Assembly: GCA_030608745.1 (NCBI GenBank)
Contig: JAUWDQ010000128.1
Coordinates: 1 to 7,339, forward strand
Direction of reading: 5' to 3'
Origin: Pseudomonadota bacterium
Lineage (GTDB): Bacteria > Desulfobacterota > BSN033 > WVXP01 > G020346125
DNA length: 7,339 bases
A program made the translations under genes and the position numbers. How positions within the stretch are numbered: the stretch's first letter is position 1; each line of letters opens with the position of its first letter. The notes under the pieces are model-generated. The model did no database searches. It saw only the letters and a list, made by a program, of their open reading frames with translations, and had not been told where the DNA came from. Shown here piece by piece: positions 1 through 6,323 of this stretch.

Positions 1-53
1 ATGCCAACGCTGTTCTCCAGAAACTCAGGAACTTCGATCAACTTCTCCCTTGA
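1..53 (+). CDS. Possible 3' end of an upstream gene (weak)
   Basis: Reading from base 3, the frame stays open to a TGA at 51-53 and encodes ANAVLQKLRNFDQLLP, a helix-like tail that would suit the C-terminus of a protein beginning outside the window. The other two plus frames are also open at the window edge, closing at 71-73 and 85-87, so the choice rests only on amino-acid composition. No family can be recognised from 16 residues. If real, the stop overlaps the TTGACA at 50-55. Confidence 0.25.
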   Translation, partial: ANAVLQKLRNFDQLLP

Positions 54-90
54 CAAGGATTTTCTGGAAATGATTACCATATGGTAGTAT
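50..90 (+). promoter_or_regulatory. Candidate promoter with a 12-bp palindrome
   Basis: A perfect -35 hexamer TTGACA lies at 50-55. The only nearby -10-like hexamer, TACCAT at 75-80, gives a long 19-base spacer and a poor match. Bases 75-86 form the perfect palindrome TACCATATGGTA, so any polymerase site here would be overlaid by a two-fold symmetric site. An AT-rich stretch with TAGTAT follows at 85-90. It could drive the short ORF at 143 and the epimerase gene. Promoter and operator status are both inferred. Confidence 0.28.
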
Positions 91-142
91 TTTTATATGT
101 CGATAAGAAAGCAGGCGCGAGGATCAGACCGAGGGAGAAAAA

Positions 143-196
143 ATGACGGAAGGCAACCCCTATTGTGAACTTGTTTTCGAGGAGATCGAAAGATGA
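143..196 (+). CDS. Short 17-codon ORF coupled to the epimerase gene
   Basis: ATG at 143 opens a frame encoding MTEGNPYCELVFEEIER and ends with TGA at 194-196, so its stop overlaps the epimerase ATG in an ATGA arrangement. A purine-rich site GAGGGAG (131-137) lies 5 bases before the ATG, a plausible ribosome binding site. The epimerase's own GAGGAG (179-184) lies inside this ORF. Those features suit a short leader peptide or a tiny protein with translational coupling. The peptide has no recognisable motif, no run of one amino acid that would suggest attenuation, and no known family. It could equally be chance or the remnant of a longer gene. Confidence 0.3.
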   Translation: MTEGNPYCELVFEEIER

Positions 197-822
197 AAAT
201 CGTCCCGGCACTATTGACCGATAACCCGCAAGACTTCAAGCTAATGCTCGCCCAAGCAGAGACTTTCACTGATTTCGTTCAAATCGATTTTATGGACGGT
301 TCCTTCGTCCCTTCCAAGAGCATTGGTCCAGAAGACCTGGCCGAGATCAAAATGGGGATTGGTTGGGAAGCCCATCTGATGGTCAAAAACCCCATCCACT
401 ACCTTTCCTCTCTAAATAAGAACGGGCTTGAAAGAGTGATCTTCCATTTGGAGGTGGACCCCCGCCCCGAATCCATTGTTTCGGCCATACGGGATCTGGG
501 ATTGGCTGTGGGGCTGGCCATAAACCCCGAGACCCCACTCTCCCAGTTCGAGGGGATCGTCCCCCAGATCGATTCGGCTCTCTTTCTATCGGTTCACCCT
601 GGTTTTTACGGAAGTCCTTTCATTGCCGAGGTCCTTGAGAAGATCGGGGAATTCCGCTCCCATTTCCCATCCACGCTCATTGGCATCGATGGGGGAATCT
701 CACTGGATAATATCCAAAGGGTGAAATCCTCGGGGGTAGATTACGCATGCGTCGGAAGCCGGATCTTTCGCCATGATAACCCTGGGAAAAGGTACGAGGA
801 ATTCGTAAAGGCTATTGGATAA
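193..822 (+). CDS. rpe: Ribulose-phosphate 3-epimerase family protein, divergent active site
   Basis: This is a 209-residue TIM-barrel protein of the ribulose-phosphate 3-epimerase family, which interconverts D-ribulose 5-phosphate and D-xylulose 5-phosphate in the cytoplasm (pentose phosphate and Calvin cycles). Length is close to the usual 210-230. Family landmarks seen in order: VQIDFMDGSFVP (29-40), EAHLMVKNP (59-67), FHLE (84-87), GLAINPETPL (107-116), SVHPGFYG (133-140), GIDGGIS (164-170) and VGSRIF (187-192). The two catalytic aspartates (D32, D166) and one metal-ligand histidine (H61) are present. However, the usual HxDxMDG histidine is Q30, the usual PSxL serine is A6, and the phosphate-loop motif NPGFGGQ reads HPGFYGS. 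The fold is secure, but the exact substrate and metal dependence are not. Start: GAGGAG at 179-184, 8 bases before ATG. No terminator is evident after the stop. Confidence 0.85.
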   Translation: MKIVPALLTDNPQDFKLMLAQAETFTDFVQIDFMDGSFVPSKSIGPEDLAEIKMGIGWEAHLMVKNPIHYLSSLNKNGLERVIFHLEVDPRPESIVSAIRDLGLAVGLAINPETPLSQFEGIVPQIDSALFLSVHPGFYGSPFIAEVLEKIGEFRSHFPSTLIGIDGGISLDNIQRVKSSGVDYACVGSRIFRHDNPGKRYEEFVKAIG

Positions 823-891
823 TGTAACCTCGAAGAATGTTCGTCCAACAACCGTTCATGCTTATTCTACTCCTTCCCTCAAGAGAAACAT

Positions 892-920
892 CGCATCATT
901 TTGATGCATAATCTGATGCG
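892..920. promoter_or_regulatory. Three-part palindromic repeat upstream of the DUF547 gene
   Basis: The 148-bp gap between the epimerase and DUF547 genes holds CGCATCA (892-898), TGATGC (902-907) and TGATGCG (914-920). The first unit can pair with either later unit: GCATCA-TTT-TGATGC is a tight perfect hairpin, and CGCATCA with TGATGCG is a 7-bp stem with a wider loop. CATAAT (907-912), a 5/6 match to a -10 element, sits between the last two units, but the -35 position offers only GAAACA. A regulator operator overlying the DUF547 promoter is possible. There is no T-tract, so it is not a terminator. Confidence 0.35.
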
Positions 921-970
921 GGGAGCTGAAAAGCGGCTTCCTACCAAGAGAAAAGGGGGAATGCTATCCG

Positions 971-1792
971 ATGTTTAAGGGTGCTGACAGGGTTTTAAAC
1001 CAAACAGGGGATGTTCCTTTGGAGAAACCCACCGAGGGTTTATCAGTCGCATTGAGACAGGCAATTGGGGATCTCCAGGCTCAATTTTTCGACCTGGAGG
1101 CAGGCCGTGTGAATTACCAGGCCATGAAGGGGTCCCCGGAATACGACGCCTATCTCCAAAAAGCAGGTCTCCTAAGAAATTTCGATTTAAGCCAACTCAA
1201 AGAACGGCGGGAAAAATTGGCCTTTTGGATCAACCTTTACAACACCATGGTGATTCACGGGGTGATTGATTTGGATATCCGGGAAAGTGTCAAGGAGGGG
1301 CATGGCTTTTTCACACGCTTGAAGTATGATATCGGCGGTCATCTGTTTTCCTTGAATGACATAGAGCACGGGATCCTCAGGGGTAATTCGAGGCCTCCTT
1401 ACGGAGTCTTCAGGCCTCTTGGGCAAGGTGACCCACGATTTACATTCATCGTCGCGCCCACGGATCCCCGTGTCCATTTCACCCTGGTTTGTGGCTCCAA
1501 ATCCTGTCCGCCCATCGGATTCTACACCTCCGAACGGATCGAGGAACAGTTGGAATTGGCAACGGCAAGCTTCATCAATAGCCAGGAAGTGGAAATCATT
1601 CCCTTCAAGAATGTGGTAAGGATTTCCCAGATATTCCGGTGGTACCACGGGGACTTCGGAGGAAATAAGAGGTCGATTATTGAGTTTCTCCTCCGGCACC
1701 TAGATGGAGGCGGGAAGAAGGATTTCTTGGAGAATCACAAAGAGACGATAAGAGTCCGGTACCGGGCTTACGATTGGAGCTTGAATCATTGA
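971..1792 (+). CDS. DUF547 domain protein
   Basis: This 273-residue protein carries a clear DUF547 domain (about 70-205). Signatures include FWINLYN (85-91), SLNDIEHGILR (127-137), DPRVHFTLVCGSKSCPPIGF (165-184) and ELATASFIN (195-203), plus a C-terminal YDWSLN (267-272) often seen in these proteins. The biochemical function of DUF547 is not established to my knowledge. The conserved His170, Cys174 and Cys179 could suggest a catalytic or metal site, but that is speculation. No signal peptide or membrane segment is visible, so it should be cytoplasmic. It starts at ATG 971, with AAGGGGGA at 953-960 as ribosome binding site (10-base spacing); the nearer ATG at 961 hits a stop after five codons. 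The stop overlaps the convergent 3' end of topA by 7 bases. Confidence 0.88.
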   Translation: MFKGADRVLNQTGDVPLEKPTEGLSVALRQAIGDLQAQFFDLEAGRVNYQAMKGSPEYDAYLQKAGLLRNFDLSQLKERREKLAFWINLYNTMVIHGVIDLDIRESVKEGHGFFTRLKYDIGGHLFSLNDIEHGILRGNSRPPYGVFRPLGQGDPRFTFIVAPTDPRVHFTLVCGSKSCPPIGFYTSERIEEQLELATASFINSQEVEIIPFKNVVRISQIFRWYHGDFGGNKRSIIEFLLRHLDGGGKKDFLENHKETIRVRYRAYDWSLNH

Positions 1793-4038
1793 GGCCCCTT
1801 CCCCTTGTAGCCGCAACCATCCTTCGCACAGTGCAGGGTCACCTTTCCCCTCTTGCTGGACTTCTCAATGAGGAAAGGGGCGCCACAATGTGGACACGTT
1901 TGCTCTATTGGTCTTCCCCACGTGGCGAACTGACATCGGGGGTAACGGCTGCACCCATAGAAAACCTTCCCCTTACGGGTCCTCCTTTCCGTTAACTCCC
2001 CCCCACATCCCTCATTTGGACAGCGGATCCCCAGAGTCAACGCCTTTGTCGTCTGACAACGCGGGTAACCGGAGCAAGCGAGGAATCTCCCAAATTTCCC
2101 ATTCCTTACGACCATGGGATGGCCACACCGGTCGCATCGGTGCTCGGTCTCCTCATGGGTTTCGATGACAATTCTCCCCTCTCCGTCTCGGGAAAAATCC
2201 TTGGTATTTTTACATTTCGGATAGGTGCAACAGGCCAAGAATTGCCCCATCTTCCCCCATTTTATCACCATGGGATTGCCACAGGCATCGCACGGGATAT
2301 CGGTCATCTCCCCCTCTCGTTTCACGTCCCTCATGTTCGCCTTGGCCTTTTCCACGCTTTCGCTGAAGGGCCCGTAAAACTGCTTCAACACCCTCACCCA
2401 CTCCACCTTTTCCTCCTCGATCTTATCCAGTTTATCCTCCATTTTGGCCGTAAATTCCACATCCAGGATGCGGGGGAAGCTGTCCACCAAGAGGTCATTA
2501 ACCAATGCACCCAGTTCCGTGGGGATAAATTTACCCTTTTCAAACCTCACATAGTCCTTCTCCTGGATGGTGCTCAAAATGGTGGCGTAGGTAGAAGGTC
2601 TCCCGATCCCCCTTTCCTCCAACTCCTTCACCAGGGTCGCCTCGGAAAATCGAGGTGGGGGCTGGGTGAAGTGCTGTTCCGGGGAGAGGGAGAGGAGGCT
2701 CAGCCGTTCTCCCTTCCGCAGTTCGGGCAATCCCACCTTCTTCTCGTCATCCTCTTTTTCCTCATCTTCCCCTTCCACATAAAGGGCCATAAATCCCGGA
2801 AACCTCTGGATGGATCCCGTGGCGCTTAAGAGGTAATCCTTGGCCTCAATCTCCACGGTTGTTTGGTCGAAGAGGGCAGGCATCATCTGACTGGCGACGA
2901 AACGGTCCCAGATAAGCTGGTAAAGGGCTTTCTTGTCCTTACCCAGGTAAGCGGCAACTTTTTCGGGCCCCATTTCCATGGAGGTCGGCCTAATGGCCTC
3001 GTGGGCCTCCTGTGCTCCTTTTCTGCTCTTATAGTGGATAGGCTTGGGAGGCAAGAATGGATCGCCGAATCGCTGGCTGATATAGGTACGAACCGCCCTC
3101 AGGGCTCCCTCGGATACCCTGGCGGAATCTGTACGCATATAGGTAATCAGGCCCACCGCACCCGCTTCTCCTAGTTCGATGCCCTCGTACAGACCTTGGG
3201 CTACCATCATCGTCTTCTTGGCGGAGAAGCGAAGCTTTCTTGCAGCCTCCTGCTGCAGTTTGCTGGTGATAAAGGGAGGGGGGGCATACCTCTTCCTCTC
3301 CTTTCGTTCCACCCTCGACACGATGAAATCGGCTTTGTCGAGGTTTTGCATGATCTCCTTGGCCTCGGCCTCGGTGGAGATATCGGCCTTTTTCCCCTTC
3401 ACCTTGGCCAGTTTTGCCTCAAAAGTATCTTCGGATGCCAGTTTCTTAAGCCGAGCGGCAATGGTCCAATATTCCCTGGGAATAAAGGTATTAACCTCCC
3501 TCTCCCTTTCACAAATGATCCGTACGGCTACGGATTGAACCCGTCCGGCACTCAATCCTCTTCGTACCTTATCCCAAAGCAAGGGACTGATCTGATATCC
3601 CACCAATCGGTCCAATATACGCCTTGCCTGCTGCGCCTCATATTTACTCCTTTGGAGCTCAATCGGGTTCTTGATGGCCTCCAATACGGCCTTCTTCGTG
3701 ATCTCATTGACCAGGACCCGATATATCTTTTTGCCACGAGCCTTCAACTCCTCGGCGATATGCCAGGCTATGGCCTCCCCCTCTCTATCCGGGTCGGGGG
3801 CGAGATATATGTTTCCAATATCTTGGCTGACCCTTTTTAACTCCTTGATTATCTTTCCCCTTCCGCGTATGGTTACGTAGCTGGGTTCAAAGTCATGCTC
3901 AATATCGACGCCCAGTTCCTTCTCGGGCAAGTCTTTTACGTGTCCCACCGAGGCTTTAACGATGAAGTTGGATCCTAGAAACTTATTGATGGTATTGGCT
4001 TTGGCCGGAGACTCAACGATCACAAGAGATTTTCCCAT
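1786..4038 (-). CDS. topA: DNA topoisomerase I (type IA)
   Basis: This 750-residue protein relaxes negatively supercoiled DNA by transient single-strand cleavage. The N-terminal TOPRIM domain begins MGKSLVIVESPAKA and holds E9 and the acidic triad region DPDREGE (82-88). SAGRVQS (163-169) and GLITYMRTDS (296-305) follow; Y300 is the expected catalytic tyrosine. GIGRPSTYATI (477-487) completes the core. The tail carries four Cys4 zinc fingers: C583/C586/C603 or C604/C609, C635/C638/C655/C661, C673/C678/C696/C702 and C715/C718/C737/C742. Finger 1 has an extra adjacent cysteine (ACC). An acidic stretch, EGEDEEKEDDEKK (422-434), interrupts the core and is probably a surface loop. Start: ATG 4038 matches the family N-terminus and has AGGGGA five bases upstream. 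A longer in-frame ATG at 4116, overlapping the dprA stop, would add 26 unconserved-looking residues without a ribosome binding site. It is probably cotranscribed with dprA. Confidence 0.96.
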   Translation of the reverse strand: MGKSLVIVESPAKANTINKFLGSNFIVKASVGHVKDLPEKELGVDIEHDFEPSYVTIRGRGKIIKELKRVSQDIGNIYLAPDPDREGEAIAWHIAEELKARGKKIYRVLVNEITKKAVLEAIKNPIELQRSKYEAQQARRILDRLVGYQISPLLWDKVRRGLSAGRVQSVAVRIICEREREVNTFIPREYWTIAARLKKLASEDTFEAKLAKVKGKKADISTEAEAKEIMQNLDKADFIVSRVERKERKRYAPPPFITSKLQQEAARKLRFSAKKTMMVAQGLYEGIELGEAGAVGLITYMRTDSARVSEGALRAVRTYISQRFGDPFLPPKPIHYKSRKGAQEAHEAIRPTSMEMGPEKVAAYLGKDKKALYQLIWDRFVASQMMPALFDQTTVEIEAKDYLLSATGSIQRFPGFMALYVEGEDEEKEDDEKKVGLPELRKGERLSLLSLSPEQHFTQPPPRFSEATLVKELEERGIGRPSTYATILSTIQEKDYVRFEKGKFIPTELGALVNDLLVDSFPRILDVEFTAKMEDKLDKIEEEKVEWVRVLKQFYGPFSESVEKAKANMRDVKREGEMTDIPCDACGNPMVIKWGKMGQFLACCTYPKCKNTKDFSRDGEGRIVIETHEETEHRCDRCGHPMVVRNGKFGRFLACSGYPRCQTTKALTLGIRCPNEGCGGELTERRTRKGKVFYGCSRYPRCQFATWGRPIEQTCPHCGAPFLIEKSSKRGKVTLHCAKDGCGYKGKGPQ

Positions 4039-4043
4039 GCTCT

Positions 4044-4049
4044 TCCCCT
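4044..4049 (-). promoter_or_regulatory. Ribosome binding site that decides the topA start
   Basis: On the minus strand AGGGGA lies five bases before ATG 4038, where the protein begins MGKSLVIVESP as topoisomerase I proteins typically do. The alternative ATG at 4116 has no comparable purine-rich site just upstream. This supports the 750-residue form over the 776-residue one. Confidence 0.65.
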
Positions 4050-4112
4050 GACTATAAGGATTTATCGAAGGCCATGCAAAATGTACACCAAAATTCCCTC
4101 CCTTTCCACCAC

Positions 4113-5198
4113 TCATTTCTTGACGAATCGCTTCCCGGATAACTGTTGGACCAGCCCTCTCAACTCCAATTGGAGCAAAATGGTAGACACACGGCTCGCG
4201 CTCATCCGGGTTTGGACGATAATAGAATCGATGTGCATCGGCTCATCCTCCAAAAGGCAGAAGACCCTTTCCTCCTCCTCTTCAAGGGAAAGATCCCGAT
4301 CCTCGGATGCCGACCTCTGATGCCGGAACCGGGGAAGGACTTCCTCCAAAATGTCCTCGGCGGATTCGACTAATTTGGCCCCTTGTTTTATTAATCGATT
4401 AGTTCCCTGACTTCCGGCCATTCCTATATTGCCGGGAACGGCGAATACATCACGGTTCTGTTCCAGGGCCAATCTGGCGGTGATCAACGATCCACTTCTC
4501 GAGGTAGCCTGAACGATTACTACCCCCAATGATAGGCCGCTGATGATTCGATTTCTCCTGGGAAAGTTCACCCCTTCCGGCGGTGTGGACATGGGGAATT
4601 CCGAGATGACCGCTCCATGAGCCACGATCTCCTCAAAGAGATGGCGATTTTCCCGTGGGTATACGATATCGATTCCACAACCCAGTACTGCTATCGTTCT
4701 CCCACCAACCGATAGGGCTCCCCTGTGAGACGCCGAATCGATTCCCCTGGCCATACCGCTCACGATCGTCATCCCATGTCTTGTTAAATCCCCAGCGATC
4801 CTCTCGGTGATCATTCGGCCATAATTGGAGGCCAAGCGAGATCCCACTATCGATACGGCAAAGTCGTCCCTCGGTTGTAAATTCCCTCGTACATAGAGCA
4901 ATGGGGGGGAATCGTATATCTGTTTCAAATTATTCGGGTATGATGGATCTTTGATGGTTACGATAGAGGCGTTGAGTTTCTCGATAAGCTTCAACTCACG
5001 ATGGGCCTTCCCTTGAATATCGGTCTCCTTAATCATCCCTGCCAATCGTTCGCCAATTCCGTTGACCCTTGCTAACTCCCTGCGAGAGGCCTCAAAGATG
5101 CGCTTGGGGTGCCCAAATCGGTCGAGCAGGGCCTTGATCAAGACTGGCCCGAATCCGGGAATGGCATTTAATGCCAGCCAATAGAACCTATCGTCCAC
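4113..5198 (-). CDS. dprA: DNA-processing protein DprA
   Basis: This 361-residue protein is DprA/Smf, which binds incoming single-stranded DNA and loads RecA during natural transformation; it also occurs in bacteria not known to be transformable. The N-terminal part has helix-hairpin-helix-like segments (NAIPGFGP 11-18, NGIGERL 46-52). The Rossmann-like DprA domain (about 112-285) shows SIVGSRLASNYGR (116-128), SGMARGID (147-154), VLGCGIDIVYP (171-181), FPRRNRIISG (212-221), SGSLITA (235-241) and VPGNIG (254-259). A charged linker (about 290-309) leads to a C-terminal winged-helix domain (about 309-358), the DML1-like module common in DprA. All key motifs are intact. It starts with GTG; no other start codon exists before the upstream in-frame stop. 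It follows the LysM gene by 162 bp and precedes topA, 74 bp from stop to start, a common dprA-topA order. Confidence 0.95.
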   Translation of the reverse strand: MDDRFYWLALNAIPGFGPVLIKALLDRFGHPKRIFEASRRELARVNGIGERLAGMIKETDIQGKAHRELKLIEKLNASIVTIKDPSYPNNLKQIYDSPPLLYVRGNLQPRDDFAVSIVGSRLASNYGRMITERIAGDLTRHGMTIVSGMARGIDSASHRGALSVGGRTIAVLGCGIDIVYPRENRHLFEEIVAHGAVISEFPMSTPPEGVNFPRRNRIISGLSLGVVIVQATSRSGSLITARLALEQNRDVFAVPGNIGMAGSQGTNRLIKQGAKLVESAEDILEEVLPRFRHQRSASEDRDLSLEEEEERVFCLLEDEPMHIDSIIVQTRMSASRVSTILLQLELRGLVQQLSGKRFVKK

Positions 5199-5202
5199 CC
5201 AT

Positions 5203-5209
5203 TCACCTT
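5203..5209 (-). promoter_or_regulatory. Ribosome binding site for the GTG start of dprA
   Basis: AAGGTGA on the minus strand ends four bases before GTG 5198. A nearby ATG (5202-5200) is out of frame and meets a stop after four codons, and the dprA frame is closed by TGA at 5219-5217, so GTG is the only available start. Confidence 0.6.
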
Positions 5210-5276
5210 GGAAAAGTCAATCCCACCGTGGAAAGAAAGAGGGGAATGAATGAATATGAGAGGGGAGTCGTTGCAG

Positions 5277-5295
5277 AAGGTGATTGAAACACCTT
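5277..5295. repeat. Small perfect inverted repeat between the LysM gene and dprA
   Basis: AAGGTG (5277-5282) and CACCTT (5290-5295) form a perfect 6-bp stem with a 7-base loop, in the 162-bp spacer between the LysM gene and dprA. No T-tract follows on the minus strand, so it is a poor terminator. It could be an mRNA processing or stability element in the LysM-dprA message, or chance. AAGGTG also resembles the dprA ribosome binding site AAGGTGA. Confidence 0.35.
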
Positions 5296-5298
5296 AGG

Positions 5299-5326
5299 AA
5301 TAAGATCGTCTCTCATCTTATTTTTT
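5299..5326 (+). terminator. Weak AT-rich hairpin with T-tract, reading on plus
   Basis: AATAAGAT (5299-5306) and ATCTTATT (5315-5322) form a perfect 8-bp stem around an 8-base loop, running into TTTTTT (5321-5326) on the plus strand. The stem has a single GC pair, so it would be a weak rho-independent terminator. It points away from the direction of the LysM-dprA-topA unit; on the minus strand the A-tract precedes the hairpin. At best it would stop antisense transcription before the LysM gene. Otherwise it may serve as an mRNA structure. Confidence 0.28.
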
Positions 5327-5360
5327 AACTGCCGAGGTCGTCTTTTCCGTCAGTTGGCTC

Positions 5361-6164
5361 TCATTGCCCCGTCTGTGGTTGGTAGTGGGTAACCCGATCG
5401 CCCACGACCATTTCACGGTAGGATTTCAGAACTTGAGCCGTATACATAGCCCCGTGGCCAGCAATGATCTTGCAATCTCCCAGAATATTCACCTTCCGGC
5501 CTAGACTCTGCCCGGTAAGGGGATGTTTAACCATCGGGGAAGTCCTAAAAATCGTGTACCGTTCCCCAATCTCAATGGGATCCCTCGTCTTAAAGGCCAA
5601 ATAGATGATATCTCCCTCCGCTATAAGGAGCCTTCCGCTCTCCTCGGGTTCGACAATAACCCCGATGCCGGGAAACTCCTCCTTCGTAAGAAAACCCGCC
5701 CATCTCGCATCCTTAGGCGGAATAGCCTCGGGCCTGAGGACAACCTCCGGGGGCTTGGCCGGAGGTACAATTTCTTCGACCGGCTTTTCCTCCACAGGTG
5801 GTTTCTTAGCAATTTCGGGCTTCACCTCAGGAGGCTTTACCTCAGGGGGCTTTATCTCTACGGGTTTGGCCGGTGGGATTTTCACCTCCTCAAATGGGTA
5901 GAACCGGATGGGATTCCCGGGATAAATCCAGTGTGGGTTCGTAATATATTGATTGCTTTGCCAGAGCTTGGGCCAGAGAAAGGGATCGCTGAGGAATTGC
6001 CCGGAGAGATCCCAGAGGGTATCCCCCTTCTTGATAATATACACCCCCTCTCTCGGCCCCCTTTCCCCTTGCTGGCCAAGGGCGGATACCGGTCCAAAGA
6101 GGATCGAACCCAAAAGGCATACAGTTAATGAAACCGATAGAATAAAGCTTTTCCTCAATCCCAT
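5361..6164 (-). CDS. Secreted LysM-domain peptidoglycan-binding protein
   Basis: This 267-residue protein has an N-terminal signal sequence (basic GLRKS, then a hydrophobic core about 7-24, likely cleavage after the VSALGQ region near 29-31). It has no lipobox cysteine at that site. A LysM domain follows (about 41-90): YIIKKGDTLWDLSGQFLSDP, then LWPKLWQSNQYI and a closing YPGNPIRF. LysM binds N-acetylglucosamine-containing glycans of peptidoglycan. Residues about 95-150 are a Pro/Lys/Glu-rich linker with KPPEV-type repeats, suited to spanning the cell wall. The C-terminal domain (about 153-262), with GIGVIVEPEES, GDIIYLAF and VVGDRVTHY, looks like a beta-rich module that I recognise as recurring with LysM in delta-proteobacteria but cannot name. 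Start: AAGGAGG five bases before ATG, with a strong promoter upstream. It heads the unit with dprA and topA. Confidence 0.9.
   Translation of the reverse strand: MGLRKSFILSVSLTVCLLGSILFGPVSALGQQGERGPREGVYIIKKGDTLWDLSGQFLSDPFLWPKLWQSNQYITNPHWIYPGNPIRFYPFEEVKIPPAKPVEIKPPEVKPPEVKPEIAKKPPVEEKPVEEIVPPAKPPEVVLRPEAIPPKDARWAGFLTKEEFPGIGVIVEPEESGRLLIAEGDIIYLAFKTRDPIEIGERYTIFRTSPMVKHPLTGQSLGRKVNILGDCKIIAGHGAMYTAQVLKSYREMVVGDRVTHYQPQTGQ
5824..5853 (-). repeat. 15-bp tandem repeat in the LysM protein linker
   Basis: Two adjacent 15-bp units, ACCTCAGGAGGCTTT (5824-5838) and ACCTCAGGGGGCTTT (5839-5853), differ at one base. On the coding strand they encode the KPPEV KPPEV segment. A decayed third unit follows at 5854-5868. 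The near-identity suggests recent slippage expansion of the linker, the usual origin of such proline-rich spacers. Confidence 0.7.
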
Positions 6165-6201
6165 GTTCCCCTCCTTACGTTCATCTTCCCATAATTATCT
6201 A

Positions 6202-6229
6202 ATTATCCAAGTAATTCGCCGTTTGTCAA
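6202..6229 (-). promoter_or_regulatory. Sigma-70-type promoter for the LysM-dprA-topA unit
   Basis: On the minus strand a perfect TTGACA (6229-6224) is followed after 16 bases by GATAAT (6207-6202), a 5/6 match to the -10 consensus. Transcription would begin near 6195, giving a leader of about 30 bases with the AAGGAGG at 6176-6170. This is the best promoter in the window and suggests constitutive expression of the downstream unit. Confidence 0.7.
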
Positions 6230-6262
6230 GCAAATTGAAAGTCAGCCACGCCTTTATTTGCC

Positions 6263-6291
6263 TTGAACCTTAGGTTCATTGAGGATATATT
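6263..6291 (+). promoter_or_regulatory. Promoter with overlapping 15-bp palindrome for trmN6
   Basis: On the plus strand TTGAAC (6263-6268) and TATATT (6286-6291, 5/6 match) are separated by 17 bases, a good sigma-70 layout with a start point near 6298. The perfect inverted repeat TGAACCT-T-AGGTTCA (6264-6278) covers the -35 and half of the spacer, where a repressor or activator could bind. Transcription from here would begin inside the longest possible reading frame of the methyltransferase, favouring its ATG at 6324. Confidence 0.45.
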
Positions 6292-6323
6292 TGTGGTATC
6301 CTTATCTGCATTTCCCAAACCAA

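Noticed and set aside
422..434. Acidic TopA stretch (residue numbers) as a sign of gene fusion
   Set aside because: The topoisomerase core continues normally on both sides, and charged loops of varying length are common in such proteins. It is only mentioned in the topA entry.
1187..1699. 170-codon minus-strand frame inside the DUF547 gene
   Set aside because: It is antisense to clear DUF547 motifs and has no recognisable domain.
2119..2829. 236-codon plus-strand frame opposite topA
   Set aside because: It lies wholly antisense to the strongly conserved topA gene, its protein is rich in His, Leu, Phe and Pro with no domain, and it has no family signal. It is a frame shadow, as are the plus-strand frames at 2863-3174, 3179-3538 and 3196-3840.
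5523..6128. 201-codon plus-strand frame opposite the LysM gene
   Set aside because: The minus strand has a signal peptide, LysM domain, ribosome binding site and promoter. The plus-strand frame is its complement and carries no motif.
6279..6323. TTG start extending the methyltransferase by 15 residues
   Set aside because: The extension (MRIYLWYPYLHFPNQ) is not typical of the family and overlaps a likely promoter -10. ATG 6324 gives the usual family N-terminus and length.
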